Origin: Chryseobacterium sp. ISL-80
GTDB taxonomy: Bacteria > Bacillota > Bacilli > Bacillales > Cytobacillaceae
Assembly (NCBI GenBank): GCA_018613055.1
Contig: JAGGQZ010000014.1
Span: forward strand, 116,963 to 180,962
Length of the DNA stretch: 64,000 nucleotides
Direction of reading: 5' to 3'
Below are positions 47,538 to 56,603 of the stretch, in pieces. Under the pieces are notes generated by a model, which had not been told where the DNA came from, made no database searches, and was given only the letters and a program-made list of their open reading frames with translations. Both the position numbers and the translations under genes were made by a program. How positions within the stretch are numbered: position 1 is the stretch's first letter; each line of letters begins with the position of its first letter.

Positions 47538-48320
47538 CTACATATTCTTACTCTGCTGAAGGAGTTTGGACTGCCCTGTACGTTCCCATTCTTCTACTGT
47601 CTCATATGCTTTTTCAGGTGTGTATCCTTTGCCGACAAGCACGCCCATTAGAATGAATTCCTGGAGGATGTGGGTGGCGTTGATGCCTCTTTTCACGTCC
47701 TCCAGTCCTTCCTGCACCAAAAATTCGGTATGTTTCACCCATTCGTCCGGGGTCTTTCCAAAAACCTCTGGTGTTCCATTGCTCGCTACTGGTCTTTCCA
47801 TTGCATCTGCATGGGTCACATGCACCGTACCAAATGGATGGTTCGGCGGAGCATAGATCGAGTATAGCTTCAGCGGAGTATTGCCTGTGTTGGTCACGTT
47901 ATGCCATGTTCCTGCAGGAATCATGATGGCGGAATCATCGGCGACATTGGTTTGAAAGGTCAGGTTATTCCTGCTCTTGCCCATCTGGACAACCCCCTGG
48001 CCTTTTTCAATCCGCAAAAATTGATCGACCTCCGGATGTATTTCCAAACCGATATCATCGCCAACATCGATGCTCATCAAGGTGACCTGCAAATGTTTCC
48101 CTGTCCACAAGGCTGTCCGATAATTCTGGTTTTGAATCGATGCTTCATTGATATTCACCACATACGGGTTGGGACCATAATCCTTTAAAACAATATTCCT
48201 GTAAGGATAGTGATAAGAATAACCATTCGCCTGGCCCCAGTTCACACATTGTCGTCCATTATTGTAATACATCTGCCCATTGACATAATTAGGGTACGGA
48301 CTTGAATATCCATAGTACAT
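47538..48320 (-). CDS. Cupin domain protein (spore-coat-like)
   Basis: A 260-residue protein. Residues 1-45 are rich in Tyr, Asn, Gly and Pro, like spore coat proteins. Residues 75-160 are a cupin: GLEIHPEVDQFLRIEKGQGVV and MIPAGTWHNVTNTG carry the His/Glu metal site. The C-terminal 100 residues are helical (PDEWVKHTEFLVQEGLEDVKRGI). The start is an ATG behind AAGGGATTG. Metal-dependent sugar or coat-related function is inferred. Confidence 0.78.
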   Translation of the reverse strand: MYYGYSSPYPNYVNGQMYYNNGRQCVNWGQANGYSYHYPYRNIVLKDYGPNPYVVNINEASIQNQNYRTALWTGKHLQVTLMSIDVGDDIGLEIHPEVDQFLRIEKGQGVVQMGKSRNNLTFQTNVADDSAIMIPAGTWHNVTNTGNTPLKLYSIYAPPNHPFGTVHVTHADAMERPVASNGTPEVFGKTPDEWVKHTEFLVQEGLEDVKRGINATHILQEFILMGVLVGKGYTPEKAYETVEEWERTGQSKLLQQSKNM

Positions 48321-48453
48321 TTTTGCTCAATCCCTTCACAATTTCTCAGGATATCCTATGCACTTGTGACGGGAATGTACTTAGCAGGAAATAGGACTGC
48401 CTGTATTGTTTAACTAAGGAATGACCCTAATACTTGGCTAAAGTTACATCCTT

Positions 48454-48846
48454 TTATGGATTTGATGTTATATTTAAACTCGCCCCCGCCATTCCGGTTT
48501 CCCCTATAGCCTGTACTTCCAAATGGTTCAGCAACGGACCTGACACCTTCCAGGTTAATGAAAAAAAGTTATCCCCGTCATCCTTAATGTCATAGCCAAT
48601 CAGTATCCTTTCATTCCAGGTTTCAGTACCAGTCGGGATCAACCAGAATAGGACTGTCTCAGTATTTAGGGCTTCAACAGTGATGGTTATTTCTTTTGTG
48701 CCTTCTGGAACCGTTACCCAGTTATTTTTTTCAGGAATATTTGTATAAAACTTTACTATCTCAGGGGATGGAGGAATAGTTTTAGAAGCAGAGTTAAACG
48801 GAGCGATTGACAATAGTCCCATTGCGAAAACCAGTTTCAATATCAT
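48454..48846 (-). CDS. Secreted protein of unknown function (about 130 aa)
   Basis: Begins with a signal peptide (ILKLVFAMGLLSIAPFNSAS) and continues as a beta-rich polar protein (VTVPEGTKEITITVEALNTETVLFWLIPTGTETWNERIL and SLTWKVSGPLLNHLEVQAIGETG), which suggests an immunoglobulin-like sandwich. The ATG at 48846 lies behind GGGAGGTGG. No family recognised. Confidence 0.65.
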   Translation of the reverse strand: MILKLVFAMGLLSIAPFNSASKTIPPSPEIVKFYTNIPEKNNWVTVPEGTKEITITVEALNTETVLFWLIPTGTETWNERILIGYDIKDDGDNFFSLTWKVSGPLLNHLEVQAIGETGMAGASLNITSNP

Positions 48847-48979
48847 AGTTACCACCTCCCTGACAGTGTCCTCTTAAATGATGATCATATGCAAAAGATT
48901 CCGAGCGTCTCTTTGACAGCCTTTCCGCCTTCACCAGCAAACCTGCAAAAATCCGATAAGACTTCCCCAAAAACAGAAA

Positions 48980-49005
48980 AAAGCTGCCAAATGACAGCTT
49001 TTACC
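48980..49005 (-). terminator. Terminator of the hotdog thioesterase gene
   Basis: AAAGCTG pairs with CAGCTTT, with a run of A on the plus strand that reads as T on the minus strand. Confidence 0.65.
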
Positions 49006-49008
49006 CCA

Positions 49009-49464
49009 TTACTCCTGGTCTTCGAGTTCAACGAAATACTGATCTTTCCGGTAAGCAACAGCTTCCATGGTAGCGACGGGATTTTCTCCGTGAAAAATCT
49101 CGATTCTGTAGAATCCTGTGCGGAAGTTCCGCCTTGTTTCTGTGGCCCTTGCCACGATTTTCTCTCCCGGTTTCACTGCTTCGATGAACTGAATGGTAGT
49201 GGACAGTCCTACCGACGTTTTTCCATAGGCATTGCAGGCTACTGAAAAAACATGATCGGCCAGAGCATAAATCACCGCGCCATGGACGGTTCCGTGAGCG
49301 TTGACCATATGGCTTTGCACATCGAGCACTGCTTCCGCGAAGCCAGCTTCGAATTTTGTTAACTGAATGCCTAATGACTGCGCGTACGGATCGTTTTTTA
49401 CCCGCTCCAAAATTTCCTTATAGTGCTTGTCATGGATTTGGTATTCATCAATTCTCTTCTTCAC
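49009..49464 (-). CDS. PaaI-type hotdog thioesterase
   Basis: A 151-residue hotdog protein. NAHGTVHGAVIYALADHVFSVACN is the PaaI signature (Asn/His/Gly then Gly-Ala-x-x-x-Leu-Ala-Asp), and TTIQFIEAVKPGEKIVARA the following strand. It should hydrolyse phenylacetyl-type or other acyl-CoA. A GTG start follows GAGGAGG. It overlaps nothing and lies 17 bp after a YiaAB-type membrane gene on the same strand, so an operon is likely. Confidence 0.82.
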   Translation of the reverse strand: MKKRIDEYQIHDKHYKEILERVKNDPYAQSLGIQLTKFEAGFAEAVLDVQSHMVNAHGTVHGAVIYALADHVFSVACNAYGKTSVGLSTTIQFIEAVKPGEKIVARATETRRNFRTGFYRIEIFHGENPVATMEAVAYRKDQYFVELEDQE

Positions 49465-49481
49465 AATGGCCTCCTCTTAAA

Positions 49482-49952
49482 TCAGTCTCTCTCTCTTGCT
49501 CTTTGCGTGTCCCTGATATTCTTCTGAACCGTGATTGCCGCAAAAAGGCTAAGCACGAATGACATGCCGTAGAATCCTTTTTCGCTAAGGACGATGCTTC
49601 CTGCATTATACAAGCCAATGGCCATCAATGAAATCGAGACGATCAGAGCAAACCAGCTAATGCCATAATAGATGCTGGTAACCGGTATTCCTTCTTCCTT
49701 GTCCCGGACCGCTTTTTGCAATGACACCGATGCATAAAGTCCAAATATCAAAACTGCAAAATAATAGCCCTTTTCATTCAGCTGCATTGCTGCATTGAAC
49801 AATCCGATCAAATAAGCGGACACACCGACTACGAGCGCCGCCCAGGAAGCCCCCTTGAACGCCGATGTCGGCTCTCCTTCTTTCCTCTCCACTCTCACCT
49901 TCGGCTTGCTTTGCTCGCCTTTATCCAATAGTATCTCCTGATCATTAGACAT
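49482..49952 (-). CDS. YiaA/YiaB family membrane protein
   Basis: A 156-residue protein with a polar, Lys/Glu-rich N-terminus (about 1-30) and two YiaA/B two-helix modules (about 33-78 and 93-143), each with the form [19 protein letters not shown] or [20 protein letters not shown]. The repeated segments [20 protein letters not shown] and [20 protein letters not shown] make the internal duplication clear. Function unknown. GGGGGAGAAC precedes the ATG. Confidence 0.82.
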   Translation of the reverse strand: MSNDQEILLDKGEQSKPKVRVERKEGEPTSAFKGASWAALVVGVSAYLIGLFNAAMQLNEKGYYFAVLIFGLYASVSLQKAVRDKEEGIPVTSIYYGISWFALIVSISLMAIGLYNAGSIVLSEKGFYGMSFVLSLFAAITVQKNIRDTQRARERD

Positions 49953-50121
49953 TGTTGTTCTCCCCCTCTTTTACCTATAAAAATAGTGCTAATGTATAAA
50001 TTTATTATATAGAAATTTATGACAAATAATAGATAAAATTCTAAAATTTGTGATTTTACAGTTGGATAGAAAAAATCATATTTTTTCCACACGAGGGGAT
50101 AATACGTTGCGAGGTGAGATT

Positions 50122-51126
50122 ATGGATCATGACAAGTTAAGGCTAACTTCGTCTGAAATAGGTTCCTTGTGGGGCGAGTATGTAAACGGGACAATGATTG
50201 ATTCAGTAAACAGATATATGGTCACCATTATTGAAGACGTGGCAATAAAGGCCATCTTTGAGGACGCGATCAGTACATTTGCACGGCAAAAGGCTCAGCT
50301 TGCCACTTTCATTAAAAATGAAGGGTTTCCTGTTCCCATCGGATTTGGTGAAAATGACATCAATATCGGAGCTGGCAGGCTGTTCTCCGACATTTTCTGC
50401 TTGAATTATTTACATATCATGACTTTGCACGGATTGATTGGTCACGTCACCGCACTAAGCGTATCAGTCAGAAAGGATTTACGGGATTTCTATGATTCGT
50501 GTGATAATGATGCCAAGAAAATGTATCACCAGACAATTGAACTATTGCTTGAAAAAGGCAATTTTCAAAGAGATCCTCTATTTTATCCTGATAAAAACCC
50601 TAGCTTTATCGAGAGCGAGGATTTTACCGATGGAATTTTCGGAAAAGGAAGATGTTTAACAGCCACGGAAGTGATCAGTATTTCTTTCAACATCAAGAAG
50701 AATATCATGGCCAAAACACTTTCAATCGCCTTTAGCCAAGTGGCTCAATCAAAGGAAGTCAGGAAGTTTCTAGTGGAATCTGAGAAGACGGCGGACCAAC
50801 ACATCCAAAAGTTTACCCACATTATGCATCATGATAACTTGCCAGTTCCCCGTTCATGGGAAACAGAAGTGACAACTTCTACCGATTCCCCATTTTCAGA
50901 CAAGCTCATGATGTATCACACAGGATTCCTGTTCCAAGCCTCGCAAGTCTACTACGGAACAGGCCTGGCATCAGCCATGCGGTCTGATTTAGTTACAACG
51001 TACGAAAGCATCATTCTAAAAAATATAATGGTGACAAAAAAGTGGTTTGATATCATGAAAAAGCACAAATGGCTGGAACAACCCCCACTTGCGCCAAATC
51101 GAAGAGAACTCTCGGGTGATAACTAA
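50122..51126 (+). CDS. DUF3231 family protein (copy 2)
   Basis: A 334-residue two-halved helical protein, paralogous to the minus-strand gene at 32541. Halves open with LTSSEIGSLWGEYVNGTMIDSV and LTATEVISISFNIKKNIMAKT, and the PVPRSWETEVTTSTDSPFSDKLMMYH block matches PNSMTWDAIVSDSTDAPYSDQLMLF of copy 1. The ATG at 50122 follows GAGGTGAG. The family is confined to endospore formers and its function is unknown. Confidence 0.83.
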   Translation: MDHDKLRLTSSEIGSLWGEYVNGTMIDSVNRYMVTIIEDVAIKAIFEDAISTFARQKAQLATFIKNEGFPVPIGFGENDINIGAGRLFSDIFCLNYLHIMTLHGLIGHVTALSVSVRKDLRDFYDSCDNDAKKMYHQTIELLLEKGNFQRDPLFYPDKNPSFIESEDFTDGIFGKGRCLTATEVISISFNIKKNIMAKTLSIAFSQVAQSKEVRKFLVESEKTADQHIQKFTHIMHHDNLPVPRSWETEVTTSTDSPFSDKLMMYHTGFLFQASQVYYGTGLASAMRSDLVTTYESIILKNIMVTKKWFDIMKKHKWLEQPPLAPNRRELSGDN

Positions 51127-51131
51127 CGATC

Positions 51132-51164
51132 AAATGTCCTTCCGTACCGGTTGGACATTTTTTC
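51132..51164 (+). terminator. Terminator after DUF3231 copy 2
   Basis: AAATGTCC pairs with GGACATTT around a 13-base loop and ends in six T. Confidence 0.8.
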
Positions 51165-51204
51165 ATCACCCAAATTCACTAAGGTTCAACCCCTGCCCTG
51201 ACCT

Positions 51205-51456
51205 CTATCGCTGAATTGTTACATGCGGCTTACTAAAGTGGCTCGTTCCACCACTCCCTACCAGAATGTACCCATTTTTCGGGAAAAGCGCCAGCCTGTT
51301 TGAACCATCAGAAAGCATCAGCTCAACCGAAGCCTTATTTTTCAGCGCGATATATTTAACATAGCCAGTCTCCGTGATCGTCGTCTCCCAGTTGTCATCA
51401 AATTCCGCCCTCAACACACGGTTGGAATAAGTTTGATTCGTAATCTCCCTGTCCAT
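51205..51456 (-). CDS. Hypothetical protein (83 aa)
   Basis: A small soluble beta-rich protein (YSNRVLRAEFDDNWETTITETGYVKYIALKNKASVELMLSDGSNR). No membrane segment or catalytic motif. AAAGGAG lies upstream of the ATG. Family not recognised. Confidence 0.6.
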   Translation of the reverse strand: MDREITNQTYSNRVLRAEFDDNWETTITETGYVKYIALKNKASVELMLSDGSNRLALFPKNGYILVGSGGTSHFSKPHVTIQR

Positions 51457-51553
51457 TTACTTCACCACTCCTTTGCAAAAAATGCTCTCAATATTTTATT
51501 CGTGATTGTAGAATTTGAATAGACATATACACACTTCAGCCCTCAAAAATTAA

Positions 51554-51586
51554 AAGGAAGCCACCTTTTTAAGGCAGCTTCCCTTC
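51554..51586 (-). terminator. Terminator of the small coiled-coil gene
   Basis: GGAAGC pairs with GCTTCC, with inner CCACC/GGCAG partial pairing, followed by TTTTAATTTTT on the minus strand. Confidence 0.7.
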
Positions 51587-51605
51587 CAGTCATATTTCAT
51601 CTTCA

Positions 51606-51740
51606 CTATTTCATCTTAGCCAGCTTGCTGTTGATTTCCGAAATCTCTTTTTCCACTTCATAAAGATTCTTCTGCATTCGATCCCTGCGAGCCGTCAGCA
51701 CACTCAACTGCTGCTTCAGCTCCTCTTTCGTTTCACTCAT
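51606..51740 (-). CDS. Small coiled-coil protein (44 aa)
   Basis: The ATG at 51740 follows GGAGGTCTG. The product (MSETKEELKQQLSVLTARRDRM..ISEINSKLAKMK) is a single heptad-type helix. A longer frame upstream lacks a ribosome site and reads as non-coding. It resembles short coiled-coil proteins of Bacillus; no function known. Confidence 0.55.
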   Translation of the reverse strand: MSETKEELKQQLSVLTARRDRMQKNLYEVEKEISEINSKLAKMK

Positions 51741-52018
51741 TCCACACAGACCTCCAATGCCTCCGAAAATAGAACCAGCACACTCCACACGCGATTCAAA
51801 AAAGGACCCCCTTTTCACGAGAAATCCTTCTATATTATTTACAATAGGTAGTGATGATAAAGCTGAAAAAATTAGCATGGATAAAACAAATTTGAAGGAG
51901 CTTTGAAATTCAAGCCGAATAGTTTATGGTAACCCACTGATGGTTTGGAGGTTGCTGCTTTGTTATTATACTTTTGATTTTTATCCTCTCTTATAAAACA
52001 ATGAGGAGTTGATATACG

Positions 52019-52426
52019 ATGATTTATAAAGATAGTCTTGATGGCATCACACCTGATATGTTGAGCGGTTTCTTTGTGGATTGGCCCAATCCGCCGAGTC
52101 CCCAAACACATCTGAAATTGCTGGAAAACAGCAGTAAAGTGATCATGGCAGTAGACCCTGACGTTAATCGTGTTGTCGGGTTCATAACTGCAATAAGCGA
52201 TGGTGTGCTATCTGCTTACATACCGCTCCTGGAAGTCCTGCCCCATTATCAGCATAAAGGTATTGGCAAGAATTTAGTTAACACCATGTTAAAAGAACTT
52301 GATGATATATACATGATCGATTTGTGTTGTGACGATAGCTTGGTCCCTTTTTACAAGAAAATGGGAATGGTAAAATCCAATGGAATGCTTAAGAGGAATT
52401 TTGGCAGGCAGTCTGGCACTATTTAA
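52019..52426 (+). CDS. GNAT family N-acetyltransferase
   Basis: A short 135-residue acetyltransferase: YIPLLEVLPHYQHKGIGKNLVNTMLKELDDIYMIDLCCDDSLVPFYKKMGM contains the Gln/His-x-Lys-Gly-Ile-Gly loop and the C-terminal Tyr helix. Substrate unknown. GAGGAG precedes the ATG, and a terminator follows. Confidence 0.8.
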   Translation: MIYKDSLDGITPDMLSGFFVDWPNPPSPQTHLKLLENSSKVIMAVDPDVNRVVGFITAISDGVLSAYIPLLEVLPHYQHKGIGKNLVNTMLKELDDIYMIDLCCDDSLVPFYKKMGMVKSNGMLKRNFGRQSGTI

Positions 52427-52428
52427 GT

Positions 52429-52456
52429 AAACGCCTGGAGAAATCCAGGCGTTTTT
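52429..52456 (+). terminator. Terminator after the GNAT gene
   Basis: AAACGCCTGG pairs with CCAGGCGTTT around AGAAAT, followed by TTGG. Confidence 0.85.
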
Positions 52457-52470
52457 GGATGAAACTTCAC

Positions 52471-52809
52471 TTACCTTTTAAACATTCCTCTCATGGTTTC
52501 CTCATTAAGAGAAAAATCCCCCAGGAATCCCGATGCTTTAAGCTCTAAATGATAGGATGGATCCTCCTGATTCCTATAGGTTTTATGTACTCTAGACACA
52601 AAGATCCCTGGTGAGTAACCGCCTTGCACGGATTGCAGGACCACTTGCTCTGCGCCTGATTCTAATTGAAAAACATCACACGTCTCATCAAGACACTGAA
52701 TTTCATATGTCTCTTCCATCCAGCTTGCAAAATCTTCCTCACCGGGTTTCTGCAGCACAACTGCAGCCAATGCGGCCACTATTAAAGCCAGCCTAACTAT
52801 TTTTTTCAT
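52471..52809 (-). CDS. Membrane-anchored or secreted protein of unknown function (112 aa)
   Basis: A Lys-Lys start and short hydrophobic segment (IVRLALIVAALAAVVLQ) are followed by a polar, acidic domain of about 90 residues containing a Cys pair (IQCLDETCDVFQLESG). GGGGAG precedes the ATG. It lies 15 bp downstream of the small membrane gene at 52825, so they may be co-transcribed. Family not recognised. Confidence 0.65.
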   Translation of the reverse strand: MKKIVRLALIVAALAAVVLQKPGEEDFASWMEETYEIQCLDETCDVFQLESGAEQVVLQSVQGGYSPGIFVSRVHKTYRNQEDPSYHLELKASGFLGDFSLNEETMRGMFKR

Positions 52810-52824
52810 TCGCTCCCCAGCCTT

Positions 52825-52989
52825 TCAGGATAAGCTGTCTTTGTTACGCGGCACGATTTTTAAAAAACCAATGACGCAAAGGGCACCAATCCCTTTTACG
52901 ATGCTATTTCCGATCAATGAATTCTCCACCGTTACACCAATAAGCAGACCTCCAATGATCAACAATATAAAACTGACTAAGGCTCTCAA
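52825..52989 (-). CDS. Small membrane protein with two spans (54 aa)
   Basis: GGGGAG lies six bases before a TTG at 52989. The product has hydrophobic segments VSFILLIIGGLLIGV and SIVKGIGALCVIGFL and a Lys/Arg-rich end (KIVPRNKDSLS). It lies 13 bp after the gene at 53003 and 15 bp before the one at 52471, all minus strand. No family recognised. Confidence 0.6.
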   Translation of the reverse strand: MRALVSFILLIIGGLLIGVTVENSLIGNSIVKGIGALCVIGFLKIVPRNKDSLS

Positions 52990-53002
52990 ACATTACTCCC
53001 CT

Positions 53003-53185
53003 TTATTGTGAACACGCTCGGATTAATAAAACCACACCCAAAACCATCAATATCGAAATGATATTAACCAGACAACCACTGCCGGGCGAGCCTGTAACCG
53101 CTCGTGCCAAGGTATTGTTCAGGGCGGCCCCCGGATTTTTCTGCTGCTCCTTTAATTTCAACCGCTCTCTATTTTCCTCTGACAT
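53003..53185 (-). CDS. Small membrane protein (60 aa), DUF6366-like
   Basis: A 60-residue protein: a charged N-terminus (SEENRERLKLKEQQKNPGAALNNTLARA) followed by one C-terminal membrane span (CLVNIISILMVLGVVLLI). This layout resembles the DUF6366 group of small Bacillus membrane proteins. AGGGGAGG precedes the ATG. It forms a compact minus-strand run with two further small genes. Confidence 0.6.
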   Translation of the reverse strand: MSEENRERLKLKEQQKNPGAALNNTLARAVTGSPGSGCLVNIISILMVLGVVLLIRACSQ

Positions 53186-53207
53186 AAAGGGCCTCCCCTA
53201 TAAGTAA

Positions 53208-53243
53208 TAAAAAAGCGATAGCAGCTAAAACACAGCCCTATCG
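53208..53243 (-). terminator. Terminator of the AI-2E family permease gene
   Basis: GCGATAG pairs with CTATCGC; on the minus strand it is followed by TTTTTTATTAC. Confidence 0.8.
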
Positions 53244-53257
53244 CCCAATGAACAGCA

Positions 53258-54361
53258 TCAATTTATATCTACAGAAATACTTGCTCTTTTTCTCGCCCGC
53301 AAAAATCTGACGAGATTCAGAACGATTGTTTTTATGACAGCATATGTCGGCACAGCCAGCACCATTCCGAGGACACCGGCGAGATTACCGGCAGCCAGTA
53401 AAATAATGATGATCGTGGCCGGATGGGTATCCAGCGTTTTACCAAGGATCAGCGGAGAAAGCAGGTTCCCTTCAATCTGCTGAGCCACCAGGATGACCAC
53501 CACAACGAGCAAAGCCTTCGTCGGAGAATCGAAGAAACCAACCAGCACAGCCGGCGCGCCGCCGATAATCGGCCCGACATAAGGGATAATATTTGTAAAA
53601 GCAACGATCAACGCCATGATCAGCGCATAGCGCAAATCAATGATCATATAGCCGATAAATGCCAGAATCCCTACTGCGGAGGCGACAGTCACTTGTCCCT
53701 GAATATAAGCTGCAAGTGTTTCACCTGTTTCCTTCAGGATTTTCAGGCCTTCTTCCCGGTATTCTTTCGGAATGAACCTCGATACAGCCTGAGGGAATCT
53801 GTGCCCATCCTTGAACATGTAAAATAATAAAAACGGTACGGTCACAAGGATGATCGCTATGTTGGTGATGACACCGAGGAATCCCTTCAGGCCATTCGTC
53901 AGCTTGTTCGGCAAAGTATTCGCATACTCAATCAGGCGCCCCTGCACAGTATCAATCATTTCCCGCTGCTCATCCCTGAAGCTTTTAAACTCAGAAGAAC
54001 GAACTACATCATAGAAATAATCAGTCGTCTTGTTGGCGAATTCGGGAAGATCATTAGCAAGCTCGGTTGCCTGCTTAGATACCGCTGGAACCAGATTGCC
54101 GATCGCCAGGACAAGAAGTGCCCCGAACACCACATAAATGATCAAGATCGCAAGCACCCGCGGAACCTTTTTTCGCTGCAGAAAGTCAACCACTGGATTC
54201 AGCAGGAAATAGAGAAAACCCGTAATCAGAATCGGAAAAAATATCGTCGAGATAAAAATCCCAATCGGTTCAAACATAAACGAAATCTTTGTTGAAACAT
54301 AAATGATGGACGTGATAAGCAAAATTTGAATCAGCCAAAACTGCACTTTCGATTTATTCAA
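53258..54361 (-). CDS. AI-2E family transporter (PerM/YdiK type)
   Basis: A 367-residue membrane protein of the AI-2E exporter/permease family: about seven hydrophobic segments, including IFFPILITGFLYFLLNPVVDFLQRKKVPRVLAI, LRYALIMALIVAFTNIIPYVGPIIGGAPAVLVG and TIIIILLAAGNLAGVLGMVLAVPTYAVIKTI, in which NIIPYVGPIIG is the family's signature. TTG start behind AAGAGGG. The substrate of members in Bacillus is not settled; some act in salt or sodium/proton transport. Confidence 0.83.
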   Translation of the reverse strand: MNKSKVQFWLIQILLITSIIYVSTKISFMFEPIGIFISTIFFPILITGFLYFLLNPVVDFLQRKKVPRVLAILIIYVVFGALLVLAIGNLVPAVSKQATELANDLPEFANKTTDYFYDVVRSSEFKSFRDEQREMIDTVQGRLIEYANTLPNKLTNGLKGFLGVITNIAIILVTVPFLLFYMFKDGHRFPQAVSRFIPKEYREEGLKILKETGETLAAYIQGQVTVASAVGILAFIGYMIIDLRYALIMALIVAFTNIIPYVGPIIGGAPAVLVGFFDSPTKALLVVVVILVAQQIEGNLLSPLILGKTLDTHPATIIIILLAAGNLAGVLGMVLAVPTYAVIKTIVLNLVRFLRARKRASISVDIN

Positions 54362-54415
54362 TGTATGTCCCTCTTGCCTTAGATTATTTTGGTAAAATTA
54401 TACCAAGTTTTAGCT

Positions 54416-55624
54416 CTAAAGTATATCGGTGTTTCGAATATTAGCGTCAATCTCCACACTCAATTTCTTCCTTAGCATCGAAATGCAAATTGGCGTAATG
54501 ATTGTCATGACGCCAATCGTCGTGAATGCAATCCCCCAATTAAAATAATCGAGCAGGATTCCAAAAATCATTGGTGAAAAAATCGTTGCGCTAAACCCGA
54601 GAACAGATTGGATGCCCAGGGCAATCCCTGTGATTTCCGGGTCGGATATTTCTGTAATCATCGTATTGTAGATTGGGGAATCGGCGATGATGGTAAATCC
54701 ATAGACGAAGACAACCGGAAGCAAAATCCACATGCTTGCGGGTGTCAGCCAGCCAATCGACAACGAACAGGCAATGCTGATATAAATGAACAACTTGATC
54801 GATTTTAACCGGCCAAACGAATCGGACATCCTGCCGCCAATGAAACTGGCAACCCCTCCAATCATCACCACAAACGCTCCGATAAAATTGCCAACGGAAA
54901 TCGCGTTCGCGACACTATGGGTCTGAAAGTAATACACCATAAAAGGCCCAATCCACGCCCACATCGCATAAAGCTCCCAGCAATGTCCCGTGTAGCTGAT
55001 ATTCACCAGCAAGTTTCTCCTGGTGAGCACCCGTTTTAACAGCGCCATGTTCAAACGCTGATTATGTATACGGATATTTTCCGGAATCTTTGAAAAGTAA
55101 ATGAGTGAAGCAGCAAGAATGGCAGAACACGAAGTAATGAAAATAACACCCTTCCACCCCACCAAGTTAATGAACAAACCAGAAACCAGCAGGGAAAATC
55201 CCGAGCCGACCACAAGTGAGCCAACAAAAAGCCCCAGCGCTGCCCCACGCGCCCGGTCGCTCGAAGTCTGCGCGACAATCTTCATTCCCGGCACATAAAT
55301 CCCCGCAATCCCAACCCCCGAAATGAATCGCAACAATAAAGCCGACCAAAACCCTTGCGCCAAAATGCTAAAAAAAATACCCGACACCCCGGCAATGAGC
55401 GCCCCGTACATAAACGAATACTTCGGATTATAACGATCACTCAAGAAGCTGTAAAAAAACACCGCCGCCACATAGCCAATATGAAAAAACGCAACAATTA
55501 TCCCCGATTGCGTCGAGGACAAACCCCACTCCCTCTCCACAACCGGCATCACCGCAGAAAAATTAAACCACACCTGCATCGCCAGAAATTGCGCAATCGA
55601 TAAAGTCCATAACAGACGAGTCAC
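54416..55624 (-). CDS. MFS transporter
   Basis: A 12-helix major facilitator permease of about 402 residues. SQSGIIVAFFHIGYVAAVFFYSFLSDRYNPKYSF holds the loop 2-3 motif (Asp-Arg-Tyr-Asn-Pro-Lys), and FIGGRMSDSFGRLKS repeats it in the second half. Substrate is not evident. The start is taken as GTG at 55624, next to a purine-rich ribosome stretch; an ATG at 55648 is the alternative. It is a single gene. A 52-bp repeat array begins about 130 bp upstream. Confidence 0.82.
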   Translation of the reverse strand: MTRLLWTLSIAQFLAMQVWFNFSAVMPVVEREWGLSSTQSGIIVAFFHIGYVAAVFFYSFLSDRYNPKYSFMYGALIAGVSGIFFSILAQGFWSALLLRFISGVGIAGIYVPGMKIVAQTSSDRARGAALGLFVGSLVVGSGFSLLVSGLFINLVGWKGVIFITSCSAILAASLIYFSKIPENIRIHNQRLNMALLKRVLTRRNLLVNISYTGHCWELYAMWAWIGPFMVYYFQTHSVANAISVGNFIGAFVVMIGGVASFIGGRMSDSFGRLKSIKLFIYISIACSLSIGWLTPASMWILLPVVFVYGFTIIADSPIYNTMITEISDPEITGIALGIQSVLGFSATIFSPMIFGILLDYFNWGIAFTTIGVMTIITPICISMLRKKLSVEIDANIRNTDIL

Positions 55625-55754
55625 TCCCTCCACCGCCCCTAGAAGCATTCTTTATCATTAAAATACCGAATTTTCCGAATTTAAACAAGGTAAGATTTTA
55701 CTTAGGGCAGGAAGTTAGGGACTTTTGATTGTTATGACCGCATTCTACCTTTAC

Positions 55755-56530
55755 TTCAGACAACTTTTCTTCTTTTCACGCCAAACCTGTCCGAACCTGG
55801 ACTTACTTCGGACAGCTTTTCCTCATTTCCCGCCAAACCTATCCGAACCTGGACTTACTTCGGACAGCTTTTCCTCATTTCCCGCCAAACCTGTCCGAAC
55901 CTGGACTTACTTCGGACAGCTTTTCTTCTTTTCACGCCAAACCTGTCCGAACTCCGGCTTACTTCAGACAGCTTTTCCTCATTTCCCGTCAAACCTGTCC
56001 GAACCTGGACTTACTTCGGACAGCTTTTCTTCGTTTCCCGCCAAACCTGTCCGAACCTGGACTTACTTCGGACAGCTTTTCTTCGTTTCCCGCCAAACCT
56101 GTCCGAACTCGGACCTACTTCAGACAGCTTTTCTTCGTTTTCCACCAAACCTGTCCGAACTCGGACTTACTTCAGACAGCTTTTCAACTCCAGCACCCAA
56201 ACCTGTCAAGATTCCCTCGTTTTCTAGACAGCTTTTCACCCCAAGCACCCCAACCTGTCAAAATTACCTCGCTTTCTTGACAGCTTTTCACCTCCAGCAC
56301 CCGAACCTGTCAAAATCACCTTGTTTTCTTGACAGCTTTTCTCCCCCAGCACCCAAACCTGTCAAGATTACCTCGCTTTCTTGTCAGCTTTTCTCCCCCA
56401 GCACCCAAACCTGTCAAGATTACCTCGTTTTCATGACAGCTTTTCAAGCTCAGAACCCAAACCTGTCAAAATCACCTTGTTTTCTTGACAGCATTTCTCC
56501 CCCAGCACCCAAACCTGTCAAGATCCCCCA
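55755..56530. repeat. Array of 15 hairpin repeats, 52-bp period (GACAGCTTT family)
   Basis: The first nine units read TTCGGACAGCTTTTCCTC and CCAAACCTGTCCGAACC; the last six read TTGACAGCTTTTC and AAACCTGTCAAGATTACC. So the bases next to the stem change together (CGGACAG with CTGTCCG; TTGACAG with CTGTCAA). Period 52 bp. A long open reading frame across the array is non-coding. It lies between the MFS gene and the second yceI. Confidence 0.9.
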
Positions 56531-56603
56531 ACCCCACATCAAAAGCAAAACAAAAAAAACGTCCAGAGATCATCTAATCCCTGAACGGTTTTCCAAATCG
56601 AAA